From the NCBI RefSeq assembly GCF_005222205.1, contig NZ_CP032346.1:651001-715000 (forward strand): a DNA stretch of 64,000 nt, given 5' to 3'. Position numbers and translations under genes: made by a program. This document shows, one piece after another, positions 46,615 to 56,408 of the stretch. The DNA is from Azospirillum brasilense (GTDB taxonomy: Bacteria > Pseudomonadota > Alphaproteobacteria > Azospirillales > Azospirillaceae). The notes under the pieces were generated by a model. That model searched no databases, had not been told where the DNA came from, and saw nothing but the letters and a program-made list of their open reading frames with translations. Position 1 is the first letter of the stretch. The number at the start of each line of letters is the position of its first letter.

Positions 46615-47304
46615 CTAGACCGACAGCAGCCGCGCGACCTTCGCCTCGTCGAGCTGGTCGCGGCTGTCCTCGTGGACGATCTCGCCGTTCTCGATCACCA
46701 GCACGCGGTCGGCGATGTCGAGCGCGAAGCTCAGCACCTGCTCCGACACGATGATGCTGAGGCCCTTCTCGTCGCGGATGCGGCGCAGGGTGCGGGCCAT
46801 CTCGCGGATGATCGACGGCTGGATGCCCTCCGTCGGCTCGTCGAGCAGCAGCACCTTCGGCTTGGTGGCGAGCGCGCGGGCGATGGCGAGCTGCTGCTGC
46901 TGCCCGCCCGACAGGTTGCCGCCGCGCCGGCCCTTCATCTCCAGCAGCACCGGGAACAGTTCGTACAGGTCGCCCGGCACGCTGCGCCCGCCATGGACGC
47001 TGAGCCCCGTCTCGATGTTCTCCTGAACCGTCATGGTCGGGAAGATCATGCGGCCCTGCGGGACGTAGGCGACGCCCTTCGCCACCCGCTCGTAGCTCTT
47101 CAGCCCGGTGATCTCGTCGCCGCCGATGCGGATGGCGCCGGAGCGCGCCGGGACGATCCCCATCAGCGACTTCATCAGCGTCGTCTTGCCCATGCCGTTG
47201 CGGCCCATGATGGCGACGATCTCGTTGGGCGCCACGGTGAAGTCCAGACCGTGGAGGACCTCGCTCTCGCCGTAGGACACGCGGAGTTGATTGACGGACA
47301 GCAT
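46615..47304 (-). CDS. urtE: Urea/amide ABC transporter ATPase UrtE
   Basis: A 229-aa ATPase. Walker A GRNGMGKTT, signature LSGGQQQQLAIARAL, Walker B LLLLDEPTEGIQPS (a UrtE hallmark). It begins MLSVNQLRVSYGESEVLHG. Gap to urtD 15 bp. Confidence 0.93.
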   Translation of the reverse strand: MLSVNQLRVSYGESEVLHGLDFTVAPNEIVAIMGRNGMGKTTLMKSLMGIVPARSGAIRIGGDEITGLKSYERVAKGVAYVPQGRMIFPTMTVQENIETGLSVHGGRSVPGDLYELFPVLLEMKGRRGGNLSGGQQQQLAIARALATKPKVLLLDEPTEGIQPSIIREMARTLRRIRDEKGLSIIVSEQVLSFALDIADRVLVIENGEIVHEDSRDQLDEAKVARLLSV

Positions 47305-47319
47305 CTCTTGATCCCCCGC

Positions 47320-48066
<747 letters not shown>

Positions 48067-48079
48067 GCTCCGTCCCTCC

Positions 48080-49234
48080 TCAGTCGGCGGCGGTGTGGGG
48101 CGGGATGATCGGCGCCGCGGTGGCGGGGATCGTCGTCCGGCCGACGGTCGGGCGGCGCAGCCGCGGGGCGATGTACTGCTGGTAGAGCCCGGCCAGCCCG
48201 TTGGGGAACACCATGACCACGCCGATGAACAGGGCGCCCATGGCGAACAGCCACAGCTCCGGGAAGCTCTCCGACAGCATCGTCTTGGCCCAGTTGACCA
48301 GCAGCGTGCCGTAGACCGCGCCCAGCAGCGACAGCCGGCCGCCGACCGCGCAGTAGATGACCATCTCGATCGAGGGCACGATGCCGACGAAGGACGGCGA
48401 CATGAAGCCGACCTGCAGCGTGAACATCGCGCCGCCCACCGCCGACAGCGCCGCGGCGAAGCAGAAGACGAAGATCTTGAAGTTGGCGACGTCGTAGCCG
48501 GAGAAGCGGACCCGGTCCTCCTTGTCGCGCAGCGCCACCAGGATGCGCCCGAGCTTGGAGCGGCGGACGTAGAGGCAGAGCAGGATGCAGCCGATCAGCA
48601 GCGCCGCGTTGACAAAGTAGAGCACCAGCTTCGCCTCGTCGGTGCGGATGTCCCAGCCCTTCAGCGTGCGCAGGTCGGTGATGCCGTTGATGCCGCCGGT
48701 GTAGCCCTGCTGGCCGACGATCAGGATGGTCAGGATGGCGGCGAAGGCCTGGGTGATGATGGCGAAATAGACGCCGCCGACCCGCCGCTTGAACATCGCC
48801 AGCCCGACGATGAAGGCGAGCAGCGCCGGAACCGCCACCACCGCGACGATGGAGAAGGTCAGGCTGTGGAACGGCTCCCAGAACCAGGGCAGCGCCGTCA
48901 GCTGGTTCCAGTCCATGAAGTCGGGGATGCCGGGGGTGGACTGGATCTTGGTCGCCTCGGGGCTGGAGGCCTCCAGCTTCAGGAACATCGCCATGCAGTA
49001 GCCGCCGATGCCGAAGAAGATGCCCTGCCCCAGCGACAGGATGCCGGCGCTGCCCCAGCACAGCACGAGGCCGAGCGCCACGAAGGCATAGGTCAGGTAC
49101 TTGCCGACCATGTTCAGCCGGAAGATGTCGAGCCCCAGCGGGAGGACGATCACCAGGAGGGCGGCCAGAAGCAGGATGCCCGCGACGCCCCCGTCGATGC
49201 GCCCGAGAAGACCGTTTTGAGGGTTGCGCGTCAT
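48080..49234 (-). CDS. urtC: Urea/amide ABC transporter permease UrtC
   Basis: A 384-aa inner membrane permease with about 10 helices. CWGSAGILSLGQGIFFGIGG near residue 60-80, VGGVYFAIITQAFAAILTIL, and the loop RSKLGRILVALRDKEDRVRF. UrtC-type features are the tryptophan-rich periplasmic loop after LKLEASSPEAT and the long Pro/Ala tail. Gap to urtB 13 bp. Confidence 0.93.
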   Translation of the reverse strand: MTRNPQNGLLGRIDGGVAGILLLAALLVIVLPLGLDIFRLNMVGKYLTYAFVALGLVLCWGSAGILSLGQGIFFGIGGYCMAMFLKLEASSPEATKIQSTPGIPDFMDWNQLTALPWFWEPFHSLTFSIVAVVAVPALLAFIVGLAMFKRRVGGVYFAIITQAFAAILTILIVGQQGYTGGINGITDLRTLKGWDIRTDEAKLVLYFVNAALLIGCILLCLYVRRSKLGRILVALRDKEDRVRFSGYDVANFKIFVFCFAAALSAVGGAMFTLQVGFMSPSFVGIVPSIEMVIYCAVGGRLSLLGAVYGTLLVNWAKTMLSESFPELWLFAMGALFIGVVMVFPNGLAGLYQQYIAPRLRRPTVGRTTIPATAAPIIPPHTAAD

Positions 49235-49247
49235 GGTGATGGACTCC

Positions 49248-50174
49248 TCAGCGGCGGACTTTGAGGACGAACAGGCCCTGCGGGCGCAGCATCAGGATCA
49301 CGACGACGGTCAGCAGCGTCAGCACCTTGGCGGTCGAGCCGCTGAGGAAGAACTCCATCGTCGACTGGGCCTGGCTGATGGTGAAGGCCGACGCGATGGT
49401 GCCGATCAGGCTCTGGGCGCCGCCGAACACCACCACCAGGAAGGTGTCGACGATGTAGAGCTGGCCCGAAGTCGGACCGGTCGAGCCGACCATCGTGAAG
49501 GCGCTGCCCGCCACCCCGGCGATGCCGCAGCCGAGCCCGAAGGTGTAGCGGTCGACCTTCTCGGTGTTGATGCCGACGGCGCCGGCCATCGTGCGGTTCT
49601 GCATCACCGCCCGCACGCCCTGGCCCCAGCGCGAGCGGAACATCACGGCGTAGATGACGACGGTGATGGCGATGGTCAGGGCCATGACGAACAGGCCGTT
49701 GATCGGCACCTCGATGGTGTCGGTGACGGCGACCGAGCCCATCAGCCAGTCCGGCAGGACCACGCCGACCTCGCGCGCGCCGAAGACCGAACGGAAGACC
49801 TGCTGGAGGATCAGGCTCAGCCCCCAGGTCGCCAGCAGCGTGTCGAGCGGGCGGCGGTAGAGGAAGCGGATCATCCCCCATTCCACCAGCATCCCCAGCG
49901 CCCCGCTGGCGAAGAAGGCCAGGATCATGGCGATGAAGAAATAGGCCGGAAACAGCGCCGGCACGGTGCTGGAGATGAAGTTGGAGCAGAGATAGGTCAC
50001 GTAGGCGCCGAGGATCATGAACTCCCCGTGCGCCATGTTGATGACGCCCATCTGCCCGAAGATGATGGCGAGGCCCAGCGCCATCAGCACGAAAACGGAA
50101 AAGAGAATGAGCCCCGCGAATCCCTGCATGGCAAAGATCGACCCGAGCTCGGCCAGGCTGTAGCCCTCGAACAT
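49248..50174 (-). CDS. urtB: Urea/amide ABC transporter permease UrtB
   Basis: A 308-aa inner membrane permease. VLMALGLAIIFGQMGVINMA and HGEFMILGAYVTYLCSN are the N-terminal signature; loop RSRWGQGVRAVMQNRTMAGA. Start at ATG 50174 (MFEGYSLAELGS). The 170-bp gap to urtA contains a large inverted repeat. As with the other Urt proteins, the ligand may be a short amide rather than urea. Confidence 0.93.
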   Translation of the reverse strand: MFEGYSLAELGSIFAMQGFAGLILFSVFVLMALGLAIIFGQMGVINMAHGEFMILGAYVTYLCSNFISSTVPALFPAYFFIAMILAFFASGALGMLVEWGMIRFLYRRPLDTLLATWGLSLILQQVFRSVFGAREVGVVLPDWLMGSVAVTDTIEVPINGLFVMALTIAITVVIYAVMFRSRWGQGVRAVMQNRTMAGAVGINTEKVDRYTFGLGCGIAGVAGSAFTMVGSTGPTSGQLYIVDTFLVVVFGGAQSLIGTIASAFTISQAQSTMEFFLSGSTAKVLTLLTVVVILMLRPQGLFVLKVRR

Positions 50175-50215
50175 GATGGGAACTCCCGTGCGGTGATGCG
50201 GCGGAGTGCGGAGGC

Positions 50216-50325
50216 GGTTGCCCCCTCCCCGACCCTCCCCCTCTTCGAGGGAGAGGGGGCCAACTGCGAAGCGGCGGCCGTCCCCTCTCCCGCGGCAGCG
50301 GGGGAGGGTTAGGGAGGGGGCAACC
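50216..50325. repeat. Large inverted repeat between urtA and urtB
   Basis: Outer arms GGTTGCCCCCTCCCCGACCC... (from 50216) and ...GGGTTAGGGAGGGGGCAACC (to 50325) are 25 bp with two mismatches. Smaller hairpins (CCCTCTCCC and GGGAGAGGG types) lie inside. Same family as the repeat at 46412. Likely limits transcription past urtA or stabilises its message. Confidence 0.7.
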
Positions 50326-50344
50326 GAAGCCGACGCCCCGCCCC

Positions 50345-51619
50345 TTACTGGTAGCCCTTCGGGAACGGGTTCGGCTCGATGAGGTCCGCCGTCTCGTAGA
50401 CGACATCGAACTGGCCGTCCGGACGGGCGCGGCCGACGCGGGTCTTGCTCCACAGGTGATGGTTCCCGTGGACGCGGACATAGCCTTCCGGCGCGCCGCT
50501 GAACTCGATGCCTTCCGACGCGACGGCGATCTTGTCGATGTCGAAGCTCTTGGCCTTCTCCACCGTCAGCTTCCACAGCCAGGGGCCGAGATAGCCGGCC
50601 TGGGTCACGTCGCCGATGACGCTGTTGGCGCCCCACATCGCCTTGAAGGCGGCGACGAACTTCTCGTTGTTGGGATTCTGCAGCGACTGGAAGTACTTCA
50701 TGCAGGCGTAGGCGCCGGCGATGTTCTCGCCGCCGATGCCGAGCATCTCGTCCTCGGTGACCGAGATGGTCATCAGCACCTGCTTGTTCAGGTCGATGCC
50801 CGCCGCCTTCATCTGCTTGTAGAAGGCGACGTTCGAGCCGCCGACCACCGAGGCGTAGATGACGTCCGGCTTGGTCAGCTTGATCTTGTTGATGACCGAG
50901 TTGAACTGGGTGTGGCCGAGCGGGAAATACTCCTCGCCCACCACCTTCTGGCCCTTCATCTCGATGTGCTTGCGGGCGATCTTGTTGGAGGTGCGCGGCC
51001 AGATGTAGTCGGAGCCGATGAGGAAAAAGCTCTTGGCGCCCTTCTCCTTCGTCACCCAGTCCAGCCCGGCGAGGATCTGCTGGGTCGCCTCCTGCCCGGT
51101 GTAGATGACGTTCTTCGACTGCTCCAGCCCTTCGTAGAAGGTCGGGTAGTAGAGCATGCCGTTGTATTGCTCGAACACCGGCAGCACCGCCTTGCGCGAG
51201 GCCGAGGTCCAGCAGCCGAACACCGCCGCCACCTTGTCCTCGACCAGCAGCTTGCGCGCCTTCTCGGCGAAGGTCGGCCAGTCGCTGGCGCCGTCCTCCT
51301 GGATCACCTCGATCTTGCGGCCGAGCACGCCGCCCATCTCGTTGATCTGGGCGATGGCCAGCTTCTCGGCCTGGACTGATCCGGTCTCCGAGATCGCCAT
51401 GGTGCCGGTGGTGGAATGCAGGATGCCGACCTTCACCGTGCTGTCGGTGACCGCCAGCTTCGTCGTGTTGACGGCGTCGGTCGGCAGCGCCTGGGCCAGC
51501 GCGCCGCGCGGCAGCAGCCCGACGGCCGGCAGCGCCGCCATGCCGAGGAGGAGCTTGCGGCGGAGCGGCGACGGCAGCCCGCCAACGGGCTTGCCCGCAT
51601 CAAACTTGTCTGAGGACAT
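50345..51619 (-). CDS. urtA: Urea/amide ABC transporter periplasmic binding protein UrtA
   Basis: A 424-aa exported binding protein. A Tat-like signal (SPLRRKLLLGMAALPAVG, then GALAQAL) precedes a Peripla_BP_5/UrtA domain: [74 protein letters not shown]. Strong AGGAGG before ATG 51619. First gene of the importer operon; an ATACG-N8-CGTAT site lies about 155 bp upstream. Given FmdA, FmdB and AmiE in the same module, the ligand is probably formamide, acetamide or a related amide (FmdD-like), although urea cannot be excluded. Confidence 0.92.
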   Translation of the reverse strand: MSSDKFDAGKPVGGLPSPLRRKLLLGMAALPAVGLLPRGALAQALPTDAVNTTKLAVTDSTVKVGILHSTTGTMAISETGSVQAEKLAIAQINEMGGVLGRKIEVIQEDGASDWPTFAEKARKLLVEDKVAAVFGCWTSASRKAVLPVFEQYNGMLYYPTFYEGLEQSKNVIYTGQEATQQILAGLDWVTKEKGAKSFFLIGSDYIWPRTSNKIARKHIEMKGQKVVGEEYFPLGHTQFNSVINKIKLTKPDVIYASVVGGSNVAFYKQMKAAGIDLNKQVLMTISVTEDEMLGIGGENIAGAYACMKYFQSLQNPNNEKFVAAFKAMWGANSVIGDVTQAGYLGPWLWKLTVEKAKSFDIDKIAVASEGIEFSGAPEGYVRVHGNHHLWSKTRVGRARPDGQFDVVYETADLIEPNPFPKGYQ

Positions 51620-52024
51620 GAAACCTCCTGATGTTCGCCGTTGTCGCCTTGCAACGACGGCGCGCAACCGGGCGCGGCCGTCGGACAGGCGGTGTTTTTT
51701 GGGGGGTGGGCGGAACGTTCCGCGTTAGGACAGCCCGATGGTTGGCCGAACAGTGCATCGCAGCAATACGTGGATTTGCGTATAGGGGCGCCGGTCGGCA
51801 AATCGTTATAAAATCGCGGGAGACTGGAACCGCCCGAGCGCCCGCAACCACCCGGAAGCGAGTGGAACAGTTGCCTCCACCCGCAAGAAACGACGTGATT
51901 CAACTCTGTTGTCTGGCTGATCTGTTCCTGACAGACTGGCGGGGACGCAGGATTTATTAGCGAAAATGCCCGGAAACAGGGTCAAGAAACAATCAGTTAG
52001 ACAAACATATCCTCAGGAGGGTGA
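51620..52024. promoter_or_regulatory. Divergent control region of urtA and the transceptor kinase
   Basis: About 400 bases between two divergent genes, less GC-rich than the coding DNA (for example aaatcgttataaaatcg near 51805). It contains the ATACG-N8-CGTAT palindrome and an AGGAGG at 52015-52020 before the kinase start. No gene is visible. Confidence 0.6.
51766..51783. promoter_or_regulatory. ATACG-N8-CGTAT palindrome upstream of urtA
   Basis: ATACG (51766-51770) and CGTAT (51779-51783) are perfect 5-bp arms. The same arms with the same spacer occur upstream of amiE at 60089-60106. Candidate binding site for the LuxR-type response regulator encoded at 55410. Confidence 0.55.
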
Positions 52025-55000
52025 ATGGGGCCGATGGCGGGGCGCCAGAGGGTGGTCGCGATCCGGCGGACCTACAACCGGTGGGTCGCCAACCAGACGC
52101 TGGAGGATTACGCGCTGCGCTTCACCGCGCGGAAGGCGCGGCGGTGGTCGCCGTTGCGCGTCGCCAACACCGCGCTCGGCTCGATCTCCTTCCTGGCGCT
52201 GGAGGCCATCGGCGGGGCGATCACGCTGAGCTACGGATTCACCAACGCGGCCCTCGCCATCCTGGCCGCCGCCGTCCTGATCTTCGCCAGCGCGCTGCCG
52301 ATCAGCTACTACGCCAGCCGCTACGGCGTGGACATGGACCTGCTGACGCGCGGCGCCGGCTTCGGCTACATCGGCTCCACCATCACGTCGCTGATCTACG
52401 CCTCCTTCACCTTCATCTTCTTCGCCATCGAGGCGGCGATCATGGCGACCGCGCTGGAGATGGTCTTCGGCCTGCCGCTCGCCGCCGGCTACGTCGTCAG
52501 CTCGCTTCTGGTCATCCCGCTGGTCGCCTACGGCTTCACCGTCATCAGCCGCCTCCAGCTGTGGACCCAGCCGCTGTGGCTGGCGCTGCACGCCCTGCCC
52601 TTCCTGTTTATCGCCGTCCAGGACCGCGAGGCCTTCAGCGCCTGGACCAGCTTCACCGGCCAGGCGGCGGAGGCGGGCGGCGCCTTCGACCTGATGCTGT
52701 TCGGCGCGGCGGCGTCGGTGGTGTTCTCCCTGCTGGCGCAGATCGGCGAGCAGGTCGATTTCATCCGTTTCCTGCCCTACGACCCCGCCGCCACCGGCGC
52801 CAAGCGGCTGCGCTGGTGGGCGGCGCTGGTGGCCGCCGGGCCGGGCTGGATCGTCATAGGCACGATCAAGCTGCTGCTCGGCTCCTTCCTGGTGGTGCTG
52901 GCGCTGCAGAACGCCGTGCCGCTGGAGATGGCGGCGGAGCCGACGCGGATGTACCTCGTCGCCTTCCAGTACGTGACGCCGTCGCCGCAGCTCGCCCTCG
53001 GCCTGACCGGTCTGTTCGTCGTGCTGTCGCAGCTCAAGATCAACGTCACCAACACCTACGCCGGCTCCATCGCCTGGTCGAACTTCTTCTCGCGCCTGAC
53101 CCACAGCCATCCCGGCCGGGTGGTGTGGGTGGTGTTCAACGTCGTCATCGGTCTGATGCTGATGGAACTCGGCATCTACAAGACGCTGGAGCCGGTGCTC
53201 GGCCTCTATTCCAGCGTCGCCGCCTCCTGGATCGGCGCGCTGGTCGCCGATCTGGTGGTGAACAAGCCGCTGGGCCTCAGCCCGCGCCACGTCGAGTTCA
53301 AGCGCGCCCACCTCTACGACATCAACCCGGTGGGCGTCGGCGCCATGCTGCTGGCGACGGTGCTGTCGATGCTGGCCTTCCTCGACGCGCTGGGGCCGAC
53401 GCTGAGGGTCTGCGCGCCCTTCCTCGCCTTCGGCACCGCCTTCGTCGCGGCCCCCGCCATCGCCTGGGCGACGCGCGGCGGCACCTACATCGCGCGCCGC
53501 CCCTTCGACGACTGGAACGGCGAGGAGGCGATCCGCTGCTGCATCTGCCAGCACGCCTTCGAGACGGAGGACATGGCCCACTGCCCGATCTATGCCGGGG
53601 CCATCTGCTCGCTCTGCTGCTCGCTGGACGCCCGCTGCGGCGACGGCTGCAAGACCGACGCCCGGCTGGGCGTACAGTTGCGCCGCGCGCTGGACGCCGT
53701 GTTGCCACCGCGGGCGGCGACGGCGCTGAAGGCGCGGCTCGGCCATTATCTGGGCGTCCTGCTGATGCTGGCGCTGGCGGTCGGCGCGGTGCTGGCGCTG
53801 GTCTATGTCGAGGTCGCCTCCGTCAACGCCGAGGCGCAGGCGCTGATCGGCAGCACGCTGTGGAAGGTCTTCTTCATCCTGATGATCGTCGCCGGCGTCG
53901 CCACCTGGCTGTTCGTCCTGGCCCGCGAGAGCCGCAAGGTGGCGCAGGAGGAGACGCAGAAGCAGACCGCCCTGCTGATCCGGGAGATCGAGGCCCACGA
54001 GCGCACCGACGCCCAGCTCCAGAAGGCCAAGGAGGCGGCGGAGGCGGCGAACCTCGCCAAGAGCCGCTATCTGGTCGGCATCGGCCACGAGTTCCGCACG
54101 CCGCTGAGCGCCATCTTCGGCTATGCGCAGATCCTGGAGCGCGACCCCGCCATGCCGCCGCACCGGGTCGACGCCGTCCGCGTCATCCGGCGCAGCGCCG
54201 AGCATCTGGCCGGCCTGCTCGACGGGCTGCTCGACGTGTCGAAGATCGAAAGCGGCCGGCTGCAGTTGAACCGCGGAGAGGTGCGCTTCGGCGACCTGCT
54301 CGACCAGCTTGTCGGCATGTTCCACCTGCAGGCGGAGGCCAAGGGCATCGCCTTCCGCTTCGACGCGCCGGAGGACCTGCCGCCGGTCGTCTTCACCGAC
54401 GAGGGGCGCATCCGCCAGATCCTCATCAACCTGCTGTCCAACGCCATCAAGTTCACCGATTCCGGCTCGGTCTGCCTGCGCGTGCGCCACCGCAGCCAGA
54501 TCGCCGAGTTCGAGGTGGAGGACACCGGCCCCGGCATCGCCGAGGCCGACCGCGAGCGCATCTTCGAACCGTTCGAGCGCGGGTCGGCCGCCAACCCGAT
54601 GGTGCCCGGCATGGGCCTCGGCCTGACCATCACCAAGCTGCTGACCGAGGTGATGGGCGGCGAGATCACCGTGACCAGCACGCCCGGCAAGGGCAGCCTG
54701 TTCCGGGTGCGGCTGATGATGTCGGCGGCGATGCTGTCCAACGCCGCCAGCCAGCCCGACCACCCGATCCGGGGCTATCGCGGGCCGCGCCTGACCGTGC
54801 TGGTCACCGACGACGACCTCGCCCACCGCAACCTGCTGGCCGATCTGCTGGCGGAGCTGGGCTTCACCGTGTTCAAGGCGACCGACGGGCCGAACTGCCT
54901 CGCCATGGCGGAGCTGCACCGGCCGGACATCCTGCTGCTCGACATCTCCATGCCCGGCATGAACGGGCTGGAGGTGGCGCGGCGCCTGCGCGCCGCCGGC

Positions 55001-55495
55001 CACAGCGACACCACCATCATTCTGGTGTCCGCCGACACGCGGGAGGACCGCTCCGGTCCCGGCGCCGACGGTGACCAGCCCCACGACGGATTCGCCGCCA
55101 AGCCGGTGTCCATCCCGAAACTGCTGGCCTGCATCGGCCGGCTGCGCGGCATTGAATGGGAGTACGAGGCGCCGGCCGACACCGACGCCGGACCGCCGGT
55201 CTTCGCCCCCTCGGAGCTGCCGCCGCAGCACCACATCGCCGAGCTGATCCATCTCGGCCGCATCGGCTACGTGCGCGGCATGCAGGCCAAGCTCGCCGAG
55301 ATCGCCGCCGCCCATCCCGAGCTGGAGCGCTTCGTCGGCCGGATGCGCACGCTCGTCAGCAATTACGACCTCAACCAGTATATGGCCGCGCTGGAGGCGG
55401 TGTACCGCGATGACAGCCATGACAGCTCCCGCCATGACAAACCCCGCCATGACGAGTCCAGCCATGACGATGAAATCCGTAACCAAACCGCGTGA
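52025..55495 (+). CDS. NCS1-type permease fused to a hybrid histidine kinase (transceptor kinase)
   Basis: A 1156-aa inner membrane sensor. Residues about 30-480 form an NCS1 (cytosine/purine/allantoin permease) domain with about 12 helices, starting NQTLEDYALRF and including EAIGGAITLSYGFTNAALAI. Residues about 503-545 are a Cys-rich, probably metal-binding motif (RCCICQHAF, CSLCCSLDARCGDGC). Two further helices (about 572-633) lead to HisKA with the phospho-His in GIGHEFRTPLSAI (H near 687), an HATPase (GMGLGLTITKLL) and a receiver with TDDD and LLLLDISMPGMNG. It probably senses amide or purine-like solutes through the permease domain and passes phosphate to the next gene product. CbrA is an analogous symporter-kinase. 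Its 3' end overlaps the regulator gene. Confidence 0.9.
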   Translation: MGPMAGRQRVVAIRRTYNRWVANQTLEDYALRFTARKARRWSPLRVANTALGSISFLALEAIGGAITLSYGFTNAALAILAAAVLIFASALPISYYASRYGVDMDLLTRGAGFGYIGSTITSLIYASFTFIFFAIEAAIMATALEMVFGLPLAAGYVVSSLLVIPLVAYGFTVISRLQLWTQPLWLALHALPFLFIAVQDREAFSAWTSFTGQAAEAGGAFDLMLFGAAASVVFSLLAQIGEQVDFIRFLPYDPAATGAKRLRWWAALVAAGPGWIVIGTIKLLLGSFLVVLALQNAVPLEMAAEPTRMYLVAFQYVTPSPQLALGLTGLFVVLSQLKINVTNTYAGSIAWSNFFSRLTHSHPGRVVWVVFNVVIGLMLMELGIYKTLEPVLGLYSSVAASWIGALVADLVVNKPLGLSPRHVEFKRAHLYDINPVGVGAMLLATVLSMLAFLDALGPTLRVCAPFLAFGTAFVAAPAIAWATRGGTYIARRPFDDWNGEEAIRCCICQHAFETEDMAHCPIYAGAICSLCCSLDARCGDGCKTDARLGVQLRRALDAVLPPRAATALKARLGHYLGVLLMLALAVGAVLALVYVEVASVNAEAQALIGSTLWKVFFILMIVAGVATWLFVLARESRKVAQEETQKQTALLIREIEAHERTDAQLQKAKEAAEAANLAKSRYLVGIGHEFRTPLSAIFGYAQILERDPAMPPHRVDAVRVIRRSAEHLAGLLDGLLDVSKIESGRLQLNRGEVRFGDLLDQLVGMFHLQAEAKGIAFRFDAPEDLPPVVFTDEGRIRQILINLLSNAIKFTDSGSVCLRVRHRSQIAEFEVEDTGPGIAEADRERIFEPFERGSAANPMVPGMGLGLTITKLLTEVMGGEITVTSTPGKGSLFRVRLMMSAAMLSNAASQPDHPIRGYRGPRLTVLVTDDDLAHRNLLADLLAELGFTVFKATDGPNCLAMAELHRPDILLLDISMPGMNGLEVARRLRAAGHSDTTIILVSADTREDRSGPGADGDQPHDGFAAKPVSIPKLLACIGRLRGIEWEYEAPADTDAGPPVFAPSELPPQHHIAELIHLGRIGYVRGMQAKLAEIAAAHPELERFVGRMRTLVSNYDLNQYMAALEAVYRDDSHDSSRHDKPRHDESSHDDEIRNQTA

Positions 55496-56402
55496 CGTCG
55501 TCCTCGTCGTCGACGATTCACCCGAAGCCCTCAGCTTCCTGACCGACGCGCTGGAGGAAGCCGGGGTGACCGTGCTGGTGGCGCTGGACGGCCGCAAGGC
55601 GCTGGCCCTGCTGGAGCAGGTGACCCCCGACGTGATCCTGATGGACGCCATCATGCCGGGGCTGGACGGCTTCGAAACCTGCCGTCACCTCAAGCGCAGC
55701 AGCCAGGTCGCCCATGTCCCGGTCATCTTCATGACCGGCCTGACCGAGACGGAGCACATCCTGAAGGGCTTCGCCGCCGGCGGGGTCGATTACGTCACCA
55801 AGCCCATCGTCGCCGAAACCCTGATCGCCCGCATGTACGCCCACCTCGCCAACGCCCGCGTCGCCCAGAGCACGCGGGCGGCGCTGGACGTCACCGGCCG
55901 CACCCTGCTGGCCGCCAACCACCGGGGCGAGGTGCTGTGGTGCACGCCGCAGACCACCCGTATGCTGGAGGCCGCCTTCGGCACCGCCAGGGATAGCGGT
56001 GTGTCCCTGCCGGAGGAGGCGCGGCGCTGGCTGGCCGACCGTCAGGCCGGCGGGCCGGGGCGCAAGGCCGACAGCGTGGTGATCGCCACCGGCGCGGACG
56101 GCCGCCGCCTGCGCCTGAGCCCGGTCGGCCAGACCGGCCCCGACGAAATCCTCCTGCAACTGGCCGAGGAGACGGGCGCCGGCGAGGACACGCAGCTCAA
56201 GGACAAGCTGTCGCTGACCCCGCGCGAGGCGGAGGTGCTGATGTGGGTCGCCAACGGCAAGCCCAACCGCGACATCGCCGAAATCCTCGGCCTCAGCCCG
56301 CGCACGGTCGACAAGCATCTGGAGCAGATCTACGCGAAGCTCGGCGTCGAGAACCGCGCCGCCGCCGCCGCGATGGCGGTGCGGGCGCTGAACGGCCGGT
56401 AG
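55410..56402 (+). CDS. Response regulator, receiver plus LuxR-type DNA-binding domain
   Basis: A 330-aa regulator. Receiver (about 28-145) with VVDDSPE, phospho-acceptor D79 in VILMDAIMPG and the Lys of YVTKPI. A middle region of about 100 residues (PAS-like NHRGEVLWCTPQTTRMLEAA) leads to a LuxR helix-turn-helix with LTPREAEVLMWVANGKPNRD and LGLSPRTVDKHLEQIYAKLG. The gene overlaps the kinase gene by 86 nt; the first 20 residues are the PAMT repeat, and six in-frame ATGs (55410 to 55470) compete as starts. Partner of the upstream kinase. It likely activates urtA and amiE through the ATACG-N8-CGTAT sites. Confidence 0.9.
   Translation: MTAMTAPAMTNPAMTSPAMTMKSVTKPRDVVLVVDDSPEALSFLTDALEEAGVTVLVALDGRKALALLEQVTPDVILMDAIMPGLDGFETCRHLKRSSQVAHVPVIFMTGLTETEHILKGFAAGGVDYVTKPIVAETLIARMYAHLANARVAQSTRAALDVTGRTLLAANHRGEVLWCTPQTTRMLEAAFGTARDSGVSLPEEARRWLADRQAGGPGRKADSVVIATGADGRRLRLSPVGQTGPDEILLQLAEETGAGEDTQLKDKLSLTPREAEVLMWVANGKPNRDIAEILGLSPRTVDKHLEQIYAKLGVENRAAAAAMAVRALNGR
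55416..55469 (+). repeat. 15-bp tandem repeat coding in two frames
   Basis: Three and a half copies of a 15-bp unit starting GCCATGAC, with variable middles. One frame codes PAMTN/S repeats at the start of the response regulator; the other codes SSRHD, KPRHD and ESSHD at the end of the kinase. Confidence 0.8.
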
Positions 56403-56408
56403 GGGGCC

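Noticed and set aside
51735..51760. Sigma-54 promoter upstream of urtA (ggttggccgaacagtgcatc)
   Set aside because: The GG and GC elements are 9 bp apart rather than the required 10, and the core match is poor.
52013..55654. Long minus-strand open frame opposite the kinase gene
   Set aside because: Shadow of the plus-strand kinase; its translation is His/Gln/Arg/Asp-rich with no domain.
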